Positions 8,504 through 16,457 of a stretch of 64,000 nt of DNA are shown here, in pieces (within the stretch, counting starts at the first letter, position 1; each line of letters begins with the position of its first letter). Under the pieces are notes generated by a model. That model saw nothing but the letters and a program-made list of their open reading frames with translations. It made no database searches and was not told where the DNA came from. Source of the DNA: Desulfobacca acetoxidans DSM 11109 (GTDB taxonomy: Bacteria; Desulfobacterota; Desulfobaccia; Desulfobaccales; Desulfobaccaceae); contig NC_015388.1 of NCBI RefSeq assembly GCF_000195295.1, positions 1,612,001-1,676,000 of the forward strand. Direction: 5' to 3'. Position numbers and translations under genes: made by a program.

Positions 8504-9373
8504 TTAGATGAGTTGTGGGGGAGGGCCGGGGAACGCTGTTTCCTGTCCTCCCGGAATAAACCTCAACTCTGGCATCTCCGGCAAGTCCCCGTACCTGTGC
8601 AAGTACCGGAAAAAAGCCGTCAGGCCCTCCTGCTGGCCCGCGTCCAGATCATACTTTAATTTTTGAAAGTAATCCAGCAGTTCGGCTTCGCTGAGGTTCA
8701 CCTGGGCCGTGGCCTGGCGGCAGATATCGCTCAGGGCGTTGCAGCCCTGGAGTTTGGAGGACACCAGGGTCCGGTGGAGGTAGGTTACCAGGTCGGGTTG
8801 GCGCTCCCAAACATCGCGGCGGGCGGCCCAGACTCCGAAGACAAAGGGGAGGCCGGTGAGGTCGTGCCAGGCCCGGCCCAGATCCAGGAAGTAAGGGTAG
8901 ATGCCCCGGGCCCGCAGGCGCAGGGCTTCATCCCCGATGGCCAGCATGCCGCAGACGCCGTCCGCGAACTGGTCGGTCACCGCACCGGTGCGGCACAGGG
9001 GCCGGGCCCCGTAGAGTTCCGCCAGCACCACCTTGACCAGGGCGGCGGAGGTGGCCGAGGCCGCGCTCAGCACCACCTCGCGGCCGGAGAGGCGCTGGAA
9101 AGGGAGGCGGCTGAAGAACAGCACGCTCCCCACGTCGCCCACGGTGCTGATGGACAGTTCCGGCAGCAGCAGGTAGTCCCGAAAGCGGCGGCCGTACTCG
9201 TAGCTGGAGATGGCGCTCACCTCCAGGAAACCGCCCCGCATCTGCTCGTTCAGTTCCGCCGGGGTGCCGGAGACCACCTGAAAGCCGTTGGGGCAGATGG
9301 CCCGGTCGATGGCGTAGTAGATGGGGAGCACGTTGATATAGCGAATCCGACCCAGGCGGGGTAGATCAGGCAT
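8504..9373 (-). CDS. mqnA: Chorismate dehydratase MqnA
   Basis: First enzyme of the futalosine route: dehydrates chorismate to 3-enolpyruvylbenzoate. It has a periplasmic-binding-protein-like fold and 289 residues. The N-terminus RLGRIRYINVLPIYYAID is the typical MqnA opening, and a Ser-rich substrate loop follows (LSAASATSAALVKV). I place the start at 9373 because AAGGAGACTTGCC lies just before that ATG; the open frame extends 22 codons further upstream with no family resemblance. The start overlaps the end of the deaminase gene by 8 bases (ATGCCTGA), indicating translational coupling. Confidence 0.93.
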   Translation of the reverse strand: MPDLPRLGRIRYINVLPIYYAIDRAICPNGFQVVSGTPAELNEQMRGGFLEVSAISSYEYGRRFRDYLLLPELSISTVGDVGSVLFFSRLPFQRLSGREVVLSAASATSAALVKVVLAELYGARPLCRTGAVTDQFADGVCGMLAIGDEALRLRARGIYPYFLDLGRAWHDLTGLPFVFGVWAARRDVWERQPDLVTYLHRTLVSSKLQGCNALSDICRQATAQVNLSEAELLDYFQKLKYDLDAGQQEGLTAFFRYLHRYGDLPEMPELRFIPGGQETAFPGPPPQLI

Positions 9374-10607
9374 GGCAAGTCTCCTTGGGAGGGCTGAGCC
9401 ACCGCACCTCCCCCATGGCACCGGCGGCCAGCAAGGCATCCCAGAAATCTCCCGCCCCGGCGTCCACGGGCACCAAGAGCAGAGCGGCCCGTTTCCCGGG
9501 ATCCAGGCTGCCCAAGTCGGCCTCCCGGCCCAGGGCGGCGGCCCCGTTTAGGGTGGCCAGGCGCACCAGCCGCCCCGGCGGCACCGCCGGGAACTGCTCC
9601 CGCAGCACTTCCAGCTCCCGGAACAGGTTCAGGTCATGGTTGGAGGCCAGGGAGTCGGTGCCCAGGGCCAACCGCACGCCGTCCGCCTCCAGAGCCGTCA
9701 GATTTGGCAACCCGGTTCCGGTAAACAGGTTCGAGCGGGGGCAGAGCACTACCCGGGCCCCCCGCCGAGCCAAAAGCTTTCGGTCGGCTGCATCAAGCCA
9801 TACCCCATGGGCCGCCAGGGCGGGGCCGGCGAAGAAACCCAGGCTATCCAGGTAATGGGCCGGGGAGACCCCAGGAGGCTGAAAATCGGGCCGCCAGCGG
9901 CCCCGCAGCATCAAGAGGCTCCGGAAAAAACCGCCCCCTGTCTGCAGAAACCGTTCCTCCTCCCTCGATTCGGCCAGATGCACGGCGCTGGGGCGCCCAT
10001 GGCTTCGGTTCCAGGCGGCAATCCGCTGGCAGAGGGGGGCCGAGACTGAATAGGGGGCGTGCGCCGCAGCGGAGAAATTGGTCAGAGTTAGGGCCGCTGG
10101 GGCGGCAAAGATGGGGAAACCAGTCTCCAGCGGCCCCGCCCCGGTAAGATCGAAGCCCAGGCACTCGAAAAAGTAACAGAACTCCAGGCCGCTTTTTGCA
10201 AGGGCCGGGAGGCTAAGGCCAGTGTTGCTGATTTCGGCCACCAGGCCGGTGCCGAAGCGACGCAGTTCCGCTATCCCGGCGGCCGCCCCGGCCTGCAGGT
10301 CCTCAAGAGTGAGGGTGGCCATTTCCGCCAGGGCCGCGCTCAGCCAGTCCTGCCAACGCTCCTGGGCGGCAATCCGCCCCCGTAGGGCAGTCAGTTCCAG
10401 GTGGGTGTGAGCGTTGACCAGGGCCGGCATGATGGCCCCGTCGCCATGGTCCTCCCAGGCATCCCAGGGCTGCCGCCGCAGGTCGGCGGCCGGTCCCACG
10501 GCGCGGATGTGGCCGTCGGCGATTGCCACCGCCCCGGCTTCGATGACCGGTCCCGTCACCGGGACTATCCAGCGGGCTTGATGGATTATGATCGACGGCT
10601 TGTTCAT
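9366..10607 (-). CDS. mqnX: Aminodeoxyfutalosine deaminase-type amidohydrolase
   Basis: Predicted to deaminate 6-amino-6-deoxyfutalosine to futalosine. It is a metal-dependent amidohydrolase (TrzN/SsnA/adenosine-deaminase-like) of 413 residues. Metal ligands are visible: HTHLE (His67, His69), a later AVHLAES, an AAHGVW histidine, and LGTDSLAS with the conserved Asp. I place the start at 10607, where the ATG overlaps the TGA of the phosphorylase gene (ATGA); 26 further open codons upstream lie inside that gene and look unrelated. The pathway role is inferred from mqnE, mqnC and mqnA in the same operon; the fold alone would also fit other purine or guanine deaminases. Confidence 0.82.
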   Translation of the reverse strand: MNKPSIIIHQARWIVPVTGPVIEAGAVAIADGHIRAVGPAADLRRQPWDAWEDHGDGAIMPALVNAHTHLELTALRGRIAAQERWQDWLSAALAEMATLTLEDLQAGAAAGIAELRRFGTGLVAEISNTGLSLPALAKSGLEFCYFFECLGFDLTGAGPLETGFPIFAAPAALTLTNFSAAAHAPYSVSAPLCQRIAAWNRSHGRPSAVHLAESREEERFLQTGGGFFRSLLMLRGRWRPDFQPPGVSPAHYLDSLGFFAGPALAAHGVWLDAADRKLLARRGARVVLCPRSNLFTGTGLPNLTALEADGVRLALGTDSLASNHDLNLFRELEVLREQFPAVPPGRLVRLATLNGAAALGREADLGSLDPGKRAALLLVPVDAGAGDFWDALLAAGAMGEVRWLSPPKETCHA

Positions 10608-11479
10608 GACCTGAACCACTGCCGCCAGTCCGTACCGATATCGCCTCGCTGACGGTACCGTTCCATGAGCCAGGGGCAGGGGCACTGGCGGGGTGCTGCA
10701 GCCAACCCCGGCAGGAGCTTCAGGGCCAATTCCCCCAAAGCCGCCTCCACCGCCTGAACCCGTTTGATCTCCTCAGGCGTGGCCAACCCTTCAAACAGGA
10801 TGCCCGGTTGATAAGGTCGATCTTTTACTCCCTCGGCATAATTGACCACGTAACAGAGGGCTGTGTAACACAACTCCAGCTCTCGCGCCAGGAAGACCTC
10901 CGGGACCAGGGTCATGCCCACCAGGTCGCCGCCCAACAGCCGGTATTTGCGGATTTCCGCCGGGGTCTCCAGGCGGGGGCCGGTGGTGGCGGTATAGACC
11001 GCCGCCGGATGAAGGGGAAGAGGCCCGTTTTGCAGGGTTTGGATTACCGCCTGCCGCAGTTCGGGACAGAAGACCGGATTCTGGCGGACAAAGCCCAAAC
11101 CCCGGTGGGGAAAGAAGGTGTACGGTTGTTGCTGACCTTCATCCAAAATATCATGGGGGACAACCAGGTCTCCCGGCGCCATGGTTTCGTTGATGGCTCC
11201 GGGGGCGCACCAGGCCAGAATCTTCTCCACCCCCAGGGTTTTTAAGGCGTATAAATTGGCCCGGTCATTGACGAAGGGTGCAGAGACGCGGTAGCCGTCC
11301 TCTCCATGTCTTGAAAGCACGGCAAAGTCAATATCTTGATATTTAAAGAGATGCACCGGATTGCTGCAGCCGAAGGGGGTGTCATAGGTTTGGCAGTGGC
11401 GCACATCTAAACCCTGCCTGAGGAAATCCTGGTGAGCCCCGACGCGGGCAATGATGGCTATCTGGGGATTATAAGTCAT
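10604..11479 (-). CDS. MTAP-like purine nucleoside phosphorylase
   Basis: Member of the nucleoside phosphorylase family, trimeric MTAP/PNP class, 291 residues. Visible signature: TTGPRLETPAEIRKYR, then GGDLVGMTLVPEVFLAREL and the VVNYAEG segment. The N-terminal NPVHLFKYQDI and CAPGAINETMAPGDLV stretches also fit MTAP. MTAPs cleave 5'-methylthioadenosine with phosphate. Inside this mqn operon, between mqnC and the deaminase, the likely job is to release the base from futalosine or aminodeoxyfutalosine, the step normally done by the hydrolase MqnB. No MqnB-like gene is in the window. No clear ribosome site is seen before this ATG. Confidence 0.82.
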   Translation of the reverse strand: MTYNPQIAIIARVGAHQDFLRQGLDVRHCQTYDTPFGCSNPVHLFKYQDIDFAVLSRHGEDGYRVSAPFVNDRANLYALKTLGVEKILAWCAPGAINETMAPGDLVVPHDILDEGQQQPYTFFPHRGLGFVRQNPVFCPELRQAVIQTLQNGPLPLHPAAVYTATTGPRLETPAEIRKYRLLGGDLVGMTLVPEVFLARELELCYTALCYVVNYAEGVKDRPYQPGILFEGLATPEEIKRVQAVEAALGELALKLLPGLAAAPRQCPCPWLMERYRQRGDIGTDWRQWFRS

Positions 11480-11519
11480 CGTTGCATTGGTATTTAAGCG
11501 GATAGTAGGAGTCGCCTGT

Positions 11520-12590
11520 TCATGGTTGCCTTGGGGCCATTATCCGGTAGACGTGATCCCGCTGTTTCGGTTCGTATCCTGCCGATACGATCTGCCGTTC
11601 GATTTCCTGTTGCGAGAGGCGGAAACCGACGCCGGTGGCGGCGACGACGTTCTCTTCGATCATGGTTGAGCCGAAGTCGTTGGCCCCGAATTCCAAGGCA
11701 ATCTGAGCCACTTTGGCCCCCTGGGTGACCCAGGAGACCTGCAGGTTGGCAATATTGTCCAAAACGATTCGGGCAATAGCCAGGGTTTTGAGATAATCCA
11801 CCACGTCCGTTGTGGCGCCACCCAGAGCCGTGCCGCCGGGTTGATAGCTCCAGGGGATGAAGGCGATAAAGCCGCCGGTGCGGTCCTGGATCTCACGTAA
11901 GCGCCAGAGGTGCTCCAGGCGCTCGGCCTGGGTCTCAATGTGGCCGAACATCATGGTGGCGGTAGTGCGCAGGCCAAGACGGTGGGCGGTCTCCATGACG
12001 GTAAGCCATTCCTCGGTAGTGCATTTGCTCGGGGCCAGGGCCCGGCGCACCCGGTCGGTCAGAATCTCGGCGCCACCGCCGGGAATCGACCCCAAGCCGG
12101 CCTCACGGAGGTGAACTATTACTTCCTCGATGGTAAGTCCAAAGGTCTTGGCAAAAAAGGTGATTTCCGGCGGCGAAAAGCCATGGACATGCAGACCCGA
12201 GCGCCGGATAAAACGGAGCAGCTCCTTGTAATATCCGAATGGCAGGTCAGGATTGAGGCCGCCTTGCAGCAGGACGCCGGTGCCGCCCAGGGCCAGGGTT
12301 TCTTCCAGTTTTTGGGTCAATTCCGGCCAGGGCAAGACATATCCCTCGGGATGGCCGGGTGGCCGGAAGAAGGCGCAGAAGCGGCAGCCGGAGAGGCAGA
12401 TATTGGTGTAATTGATGTTGCGGTCTACCACATAGCTGACCCAGGTTTCGGGATGCCGCTGGCGGCGTATATAGTTGGCCCAGCGGCCCAGGGTCAGGAT
12501 ATCCAGGTCCCAGAGCGGCAGGGCTTCTGTGAGGGTGAGACGCCCCCCGGAGGTGATTTTGGCCTCGATGGCCGAAGTCGAATGAGACAT
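11520..12590 (-). CDS. mqnC: Cyclic dehypoxanthine futalosine synthase MqnC (radical SAM)
   Basis: Radical SAM enzyme that closes the ring of dehypoxanthine futalosine. It has 356 residues with the cluster motif CLSGCRFC (Cys65, Cys69, Cys72), the GxxxQGGLNP segment, and the family motif GLGSIPGGGAEIL shared by MqnC and MqnE. It is more MqnC-like than its neighbour in lacking the MqnE-type CAFGKRAGD start and in having CAFFRPPGHPEGY. It begins 5 bases after the mqnE stop, so the two are surely cotranscribed. No Shine-Dalgarno is obvious, which fits coupling to mqnE translation. Confidence 0.92.
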   Translation of the reverse strand: MSHSTSAIEAKITSGGRLTLTEALPLWDLDILTLGRWANYIRRQRHPETWVSYVVDRNINYTNICLSGCRFCAFFRPPGHPEGYVLPWPELTQKLEETLALGGTGVLLQGGLNPDLPFGYYKELLRFIRRSGLHVHGFSPPEITFFAKTFGLTIEEVIVHLREAGLGSIPGGGAEILTDRVRRALAPSKCTTEEWLTVMETAHRLGLRTTATMMFGHIETQAERLEHLWRLREIQDRTGGFIAFIPWSYQPGGTALGGATTDVVDYLKTLAIARIVLDNIANLQVSWVTQGAKVAQIALEFGANDFGSTMIEENVVAATGVGFRLSQQEIERQIVSAGYEPKQRDHVYRIMAPRQP

Positions 12591-12595
12591 AGGGT

Positions 12596-13693
12596 TTAAT
12601 GACTGATGACGTTATACAGCGTATCCCGCTCCACCGGCTCGCGTCCCGCCTCCTGGATGAGGTGGTGCAGTTCCTGACGAGTGAGTCCCTGGGCGGTGCG
12701 GGCTCCGGCCATGTGGGTGATGCGTTCTTCTATGACAGTGCCGTCGATGTCGTCTGCCCCGAAAGCCAGGGAGAGCTGGGCGATCTTGGGGCCGATCATG
12801 ATCCAGAAGGCCTTGATATGGGGAAAGTTGTCTAGTATCAGGCGGGCTACTGCCAGGTTTTTGAGGTCATCGAAGCCGGTGGTCTCCGGCAGACCGGCCA
12901 ATTCGGTGTTGGCGGAATGAAAGGCCAGGGGGATAAAAGTCAGAAAGCCCCCGGTCTCATCCTGGGCGGCGCGCAGTTTGACCAGATGGTCTACCCGTTC
13001 TTCCAGGGTCTCGTGGTGGCCGTAGAGCATGGTGGCGTTGGTCCGCAGGCCCTGACGATGGGCGGTCTGGCAGACCTGCAGCCAGCCCTCGGGGGGGAGC
13101 TTCTTGGCGCATAAGCTCTGTCGGATGCGGGGACTGAAGACCTCGGCGCCGCCCCCCGGCAGAGAGCCCAGGCCGACTTCCTGCAGGGCGGCCAGGGTAT
13201 CGGCCACGCTCAGATCGGCAATACTGGCCAGGTGGGCGATTTCTACGGCGGTAAAGGCCTGCAGGTGGACGCTCGGGCGCCTGGTCTTGATATTTCGGAG
13301 CATGTCGAGGTAATAGGAGAAAGGCAGATTGGGATGCAGCCCTCCGACAATGTGAATTTCGGTAACCGGCTCCGAGAGGCGTTCATCCACCTTGGCCATA
13401 ATATCATCCAGGCTCATTTCGTAAGCCAGGGGGTCTCCGGCCCGTTTGCCGAAAGCACAGAACTTGCAGCCGTTGATACAGACGTTGGAATAATTGATGT
13501 GCTGATTAATAATATAGTAGGCCTTATTGCCGTGCTGCCGCTCCCGCGCGATGTTGGCCAGGTAGCCCACCCCCAGCAGATCAGTAGAGCGGTAAAGGTC
13601 CAGACCGTCCTCGAAGGTCAGGCGTTTCTGGGCCAACACTTTTTCATGGATGGGGATCAGATTGGGATCCTTAAAAAAACCGTTGCCGCCCAT
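12596..13693 (-). CDS. mqnE: Aminofutalosine synthase MqnE (radical SAM)
   Basis: Radical SAM enzyme joining 3-enolpyruvylbenzoate-derived carbon to adenosine from SAM, forming aminodeoxyfutalosine. It has 365 residues with the cluster motif CINGCKFC (Cys72, Cys76, Cys79), HIVGGLHPNLPFSYY, GLGSLPGGGAEVFSP and the NATMLYGHHET segment typical of MqnE. It is first of the structural mqn genes, preceded by a TGAGGAT ribosome site. The TetR-type gene ends 83 bases upstream on the same strand, so the whole block may be one transcript. Confidence 0.92.
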   Translation of the reverse strand: MGGNGFFKDPNLIPIHEKVLAQKRLTFEDGLDLYRSTDLLGVGYLANIARERQHGNKAYYIINQHINYSNVCINGCKFCAFGKRAGDPLAYEMSLDDIMAKVDERLSEPVTEIHIVGGLHPNLPFSYYLDMLRNIKTRRPSVHLQAFTAVEIAHLASIADLSVADTLAALQEVGLGSLPGGGAEVFSPRIRQSLCAKKLPPEGWLQVCQTAHRQGLRTNATMLYGHHETLEERVDHLVKLRAAQDETGGFLTFIPLAFHSANTELAGLPETTGFDDLKNLAVARLILDNFPHIKAFWIMIGPKIAQLSLAFGADDIDGTVIEERITHMAGARTAQGLTRQELHHLIQEAGREPVERDTLYNVISH

Positions 13694-13776
13694 AGTAAAT
13701 CCTCATTTCAATTTAAGTTGATGGTTTATGTCAACAGGTCAAAGGTTTAATGCTGCTGAAGTAAGCAAGATCAGGT

Positions 13777-14442
13777 TCATTCGTAAGGCTTGTCGCCGTC
13801 AGCTAAACCATGCCGCAGGACGCTCACCAGCTCCCGAACCCGCTGGCCCAACTCCTCTTCGGTGGCCTGGTCCAACCCGAGGGCAACGTCAAAGGCCGGG
13901 ACGCTGACTGCTTGGAGAAAGCGGTCCAGCAGGGCGTCCAGGAGGAAAGTGGTGGTCTGCTGAGGCAACCCCGGCCGCAGTTCCCCCCGGGCCATTCCCT
14001 GACGCAGTAGAGACTGCAGATAATCAGCGGAAAATTGACGGACCGCCCGGAGCAGTTCCTGCCGCTGCGGCACCTGCTGATCGAACAGAATCTTCAGATA
14101 AATGCCGTAAATTCTCGGATGTTCTTTGATGAAAGCGACCCCTGCCAGGAGGGATTTCTCCAGACGGGTGAAAAAATCTTCCCCGAGGGTGCTCTCCTTC
14201 ACCTGAACTAAAATCCGCCGGACAAAGGAGATCGCAAAGTCAAAAATATAGAGAAAAACTCCGCTCTTGTCGGTAAAATACTGGTAGAGGGAACCCTTGG
14301 CGATGCCGGAGCGGGCCACGATGACATTGAGGCTGGCCTGAGGGTAGCCCTTGCTGGCGAATTCCTCCAGGGCGGCATCGATGATGCGGGCCTGTTTGGC
14401 CTCGGGCAGATTGAGAAAAGTCGGGCGGACGATCTCTGGCAT
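13777..14442 (-). CDS. TetR-family transcriptional regulator
   Basis: 221-residue regulator with an N-terminal TetR helix-turn-helix (about residues 15-60): ARIIDAALEEFASKGY, then ASLNVIVARSGIAKGSLYQY followed by FTDK. The C-terminal part is a variable ligand-binding domain. I choose the ATG at 14442 because GGAGGA lies 10 bases before it; an upstream in-frame ATG at 14460 has no ribosome site and lies inside the palindrome at 14459-14478. The gene lies just upstream of mqnE on the same strand, so it could control the menaquinone operon, itself, or a distant gene such as an efflux pump. The ligand is unknown. Confidence 0.88.
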   Translation of the reverse strand: MPEIVRPTFLNLPEAKQARIIDAALEEFASKGYPQASLNVIVARSGIAKGSLYQYFTDKSGVFLYIFDFAISFVRRILVQVKESTLGEDFFTRLEKSLLAGVAFIKEHPRIYGIYLKILFDQQVPQRQELLRAVRQFSADYLQSLLRQGMARGELRPGLPQQTTTFLLDALLDRFLQAVSVPAFDVALGLDQATEEELGQRVRELVSVLRHGLADGDKPYE

Positions 14443-14458
14443 AGTCTTCGGTTCCTCC

Positions 14459-14478
14459 ATATGACCAGTTGGTCATAT
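14459..14478. promoter_or_regulatory. TetR-type operator palindrome
   Basis: Perfect 9-bp inverted repeat with a 2-bp centre: ATATGACCA-GT-TGGTCATAT. It lies immediately upstream of the ribosome site of the TetR-family gene, where an autorepressor operator is expected. The TGACC..GGTCA form is usual for TetR-family operators (general knowledge). No second copy was noticed before mqnE or the RND operon. Confidence 0.75.
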
Positions 14479-14569
14479 CAATTATAGGCAACATCTGTCA
14501 AGAGAAATTAGAGAATGGGTTGGGGGGATATTTGGTATCTCGTATTGCCATACTGCTTGTATAAAAACA

Positions 14570-14610
14570 GTGAGCCGTGAGCCGTGAGCCGTGAGCCGTG
14601 AGCCGTGAGC
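14570..14610. repeat. Heptanucleotide tandem repeat (GTGAGCC)
   Basis: Five perfect head-to-tail copies of GTGAGCC plus a sixth partial copy. Non-coding; lies between the TetR gene and the IS element. Likely variable in length between strains by slippage. Confidence 0.95.
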
Positions 14611-14695
14611 AGCAAAAACATTATTGTGAGCAGCCGCCACGATTCTGTTTTTATGCTTCGTTGTGTTCGGCAGAGCATGTGCACTTATGGAAAAA

Positions 14696-14725
14696 TTGAC
14701 TTGGCAGGTAAAACTGTGCTATTTT
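14696..14725 (+). promoter_or_regulatory. Candidate promoter now facing the IS element
   Basis: TTGACT (5/6), an 18-base spacer, and TATTTT preceded by TGC (extended -10). It points to the right and ends 32 bp before the IS insertion point. Without the IS it would read toward the truncated DUF4276-like gene. Not scored by computation. Confidence 0.4.
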
Positions 14726-14747
14726 GCACTTATATTCTGTAGTAAAA

Positions 14748-14756
14748 TATAAGCTT
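14748..14756. repeat. Target site duplication, left copy
   Basis: TATAAGCTT directly abuts the left inverted repeat of the IS and recurs exactly at 16305-16313 directly after the right inverted repeat. Nine bases is within the range of IS4-superfamily duplications. Confidence 0.92.
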
Positions 14757-16304
14757 CTAGAGTTTAGAATCTGCGCATTTTCTTGTTGCCAAATTTTCAA
14801 CGTACTTCAGCGTCACCGTATGTGGTAACGGTATCAACCAGACGAAATGTCATTAAGAAATGCGAACTTTATGCTGCTTTTTTGCAGGTAGCCATAAAAT
14901 CCTCGTTGGGCAGCACGAATTTTTGCGATTTTCGATCCCAGCAGGCCCTGATGTTGACAAGTCGAAAATATTGTTGGACTGCTTTGACGATCCAGCCTGC
15001 GGTTACGGCTTGCTGCCGACGCCAAGGGATAGGGAAAAGTTGCGCTCCTTTCTGGTCGCCAAGCCAGAGAGCCAGTAACCTTGGCAAGCTGTAACTCAGG
15101 GAAATGAGCGTTGTCCAACGGGCCAATGTCTGGCGAGACTGCTGCCAGGCATTGATCAGACCAAAGCTGTGCTTGATCTCGTTGAACATCGGTTCTATCC
15201 ACCAACGACGGCTGTACAATTTGATCACATTCGCTGCCGTCAAGGTGGGATCGGTAGCCAGCAACAGGGCCCAATTGGTCCATTTTCCGGAATCCTGCAG
15301 AAAGCGGCACCAGACTACTCGGCAAATATGTCCTTTTAAGAATCGGACTTTGGCCTGGGCAGTATAGAATTCGAAGCGTCGGGTTTTGCCATACGCCTTG
15401 ATAGACGCGTGTTGTAAGGGCAGCAAGGTTTTGGCCTTGGCGAAGGTCAATTTCTCTCCATACTTGCGAGGTGCTCCCCGTCGAGGGGAGGATGGCTGGG
15501 TGGGCAAGAGATAACATACGGTGTCTCGGCGAACCTGACCAATGACCGTCACTGCCTGATGGATCAGACGGAGCACCAGAGTTTTTTTCATATACCAGGC
15601 GTCGAGTAGAAGTCGTATGGCGATGGCTCTTGGCACCCATTGACGAGCTAAAGCCATCAAAACTTGGGCGGCTTTCAGCTTTGATGTGTTTCCCGTAGTT
15701 CGTATGAGCCGCCATAACCATGGGAAGGCTGCGGTTCTGCCGGCATATGTTAACACTATGGCTAAAGCCACCCGTAATTGCCCGAAGATGAACGGCGGCC
15801 GGTTGGGTCTGTGGGCATGATCGTGATATATCGCTGCCGAAGGAGCTTTTTTCGAGGTTCTGGGCGTCAACATATCGTCTATGACCAGGGTAATGGTGAG
15901 ACGAGGAAAGTAACGCAACACGAGGACAAGCCATTGGCGGCAAAGGCTTAACCAAGAAAAACCATTGCTCTGTAGGGCCTTGAAGTAATTGCTCCAACTC
16001 GTTTTGGCGCACACAGTGAGGATAGCATCGGTGATATGACCAGATCCTGATAAGATGTTGCCAAAGAGCAGTTCGAGTAACGTGGGACGGAGCTTGATAG
16101 GCACCGCCTGCCATAGGATAGTGAGCCACTGAGCAAGAACTTGATAGGGGATAAGAAGTTTTGTAGCCATTGAACAACCTCCCGAGAAAAGAATTTTCTT
16201 TTCTCGATTGGTCGCCAAAGGCGACCACGCGTTTGCGCGGGTCTGTCAAGCTTTTTTTCGTGGCTGATACATTTTTTTAATCAATCGTAGATTCTAAACT
16301 CTAG
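14757..16304 (-). mobile_element. Complete IS4-superfamily insertion sequence
   Basis: 1548-bp element bounded by 19-bp terminal inverted repeats, left CTAGAGTTTAGAATCTGCG (14757-14775) and right its complement (16286-16304), with one mismatch. Perfect 9-bp direct repeats flank it. It contains one full-length transposase gene on the minus strand. Matching ends and an intact duplication argue for fairly recent insertion without later rearrangement. It sits between the TetR gene and a truncated DUF4276-like gene. Confidence 0.93.
14869..16170 (-). CDS. IS4-superfamily DDE transposase
   Basis: 433-residue DDE transposase catalysing cut-and-paste movement of its element. The likely catalytic residues are Asp98/Asp99 (LVIDDM), Asp190 (LLLDAWYM) and Glu326. 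Glu326 lies in the IS4 signature Y-x2-R-x3-E-x6-K (YSRRWWIEPMFNEIK; Tyr319, Arg322, Glu326, Lys333). Start at 16170 is set by GGGAGG seven bases upstream; 16 upstream codons are open but lack a ribosome site. No frameshift or stop is seen, so it may be active. The exact family (IS4 group or IS701-like) was not determined. Confidence 0.93.
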   Translation of the reverse strand: MATKLLIPYQVLAQWLTILWQAVPIKLRPTLLELLFGNILSGSGHITDAILTVCAKTSWSNYFKALQSNGFSWLSLCRQWLVLVLRYFPRLTITLVIDDMLTPRTSKKAPSAAIYHDHAHRPNRPPFIFGQLRVALAIVLTYAGRTAAFPWLWRLIRTTGNTSKLKAAQVLMALARQWVPRAIAIRLLLDAWYMKKTLVLRLIHQAVTVIGQVRRDTVCYLLPTQPSSPRRGAPRKYGEKLTFAKAKTLLPLQHASIKAYGKTRRFEFYTAQAKVRFLKGHICRVVWCRFLQDSGKWTNWALLLATDPTLTAANVIKLYSRRWWIEPMFNEIKHSFGLINAWQQSRQTLARWTTLISLSYSLPRLLALWLGDQKGAQLFPIPWRRQQAVTAGWIVKAVQQYFRLVNIRACWDRKSQKFVLPNEDFMATCKKAA

Positions 16305-16313
16305 TATAAGCTT
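16305..16313. repeat. Target site duplication, right copy
   Basis: TATAAGCTT, identical to 14748-14756, directly following the right inverted repeat. Confidence 0.92.
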
Positions 16314-16348
16314 GTTAACCCGGATAATTCATCAAAATCCCATATACC

Positions 16349-16375
16349 CGGTGGCACAGGCTTTCCAGCCTGTGC
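16349..16375. repeat. Dispersed palindromic repeat (ACAGGCTTCCAGCCTGT family)
   Basis: CGGTGGCACAGGCTTTCCAGCCTGTGC, given here by its ends: a palindrome built on ACAGGCT and AGCCTGT. Related units occur at 21739-21759, near 4768-4790 and near 147-167. Non-coding; probably a dispersed short repeat. Confidence 0.55.
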
Positions 16376-16457
16376 AAAAAAAACAGTCTGTATTTCAGGT
16401 AAGCCTGTTAATCTATGGCATTAAAATGAGTTAGCTATCTTTTTCAAAATATCATGA

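Noticed and set aside
8663-9364. A 233-codon open frame antisense to mqnA
   Set aside because: GC-rich mirror frame, dominated by Gly, Ala, Gln and His; the mqnA frame is clearly real.
13694-13776. Separate promoter between the TetR gene and mqnE (TTGACA with TGAAAT)
   Set aside because: The spacing would put the -10 box almost onto the mqnE ribosome site, leaving no leader for it.
14570-14610. Possible CRISPR array
   Set aside because: The repeats are 7 bp head to tail without spacers and no cas genes are nearby.
14834-16249. A 471-codon open frame overlapping the transposase gene in another frame on the same strand
   Set aside because: It lacks family motifs, and the transposase frame carries all the DDE and YREK residues; the overlap is a coding shadow.
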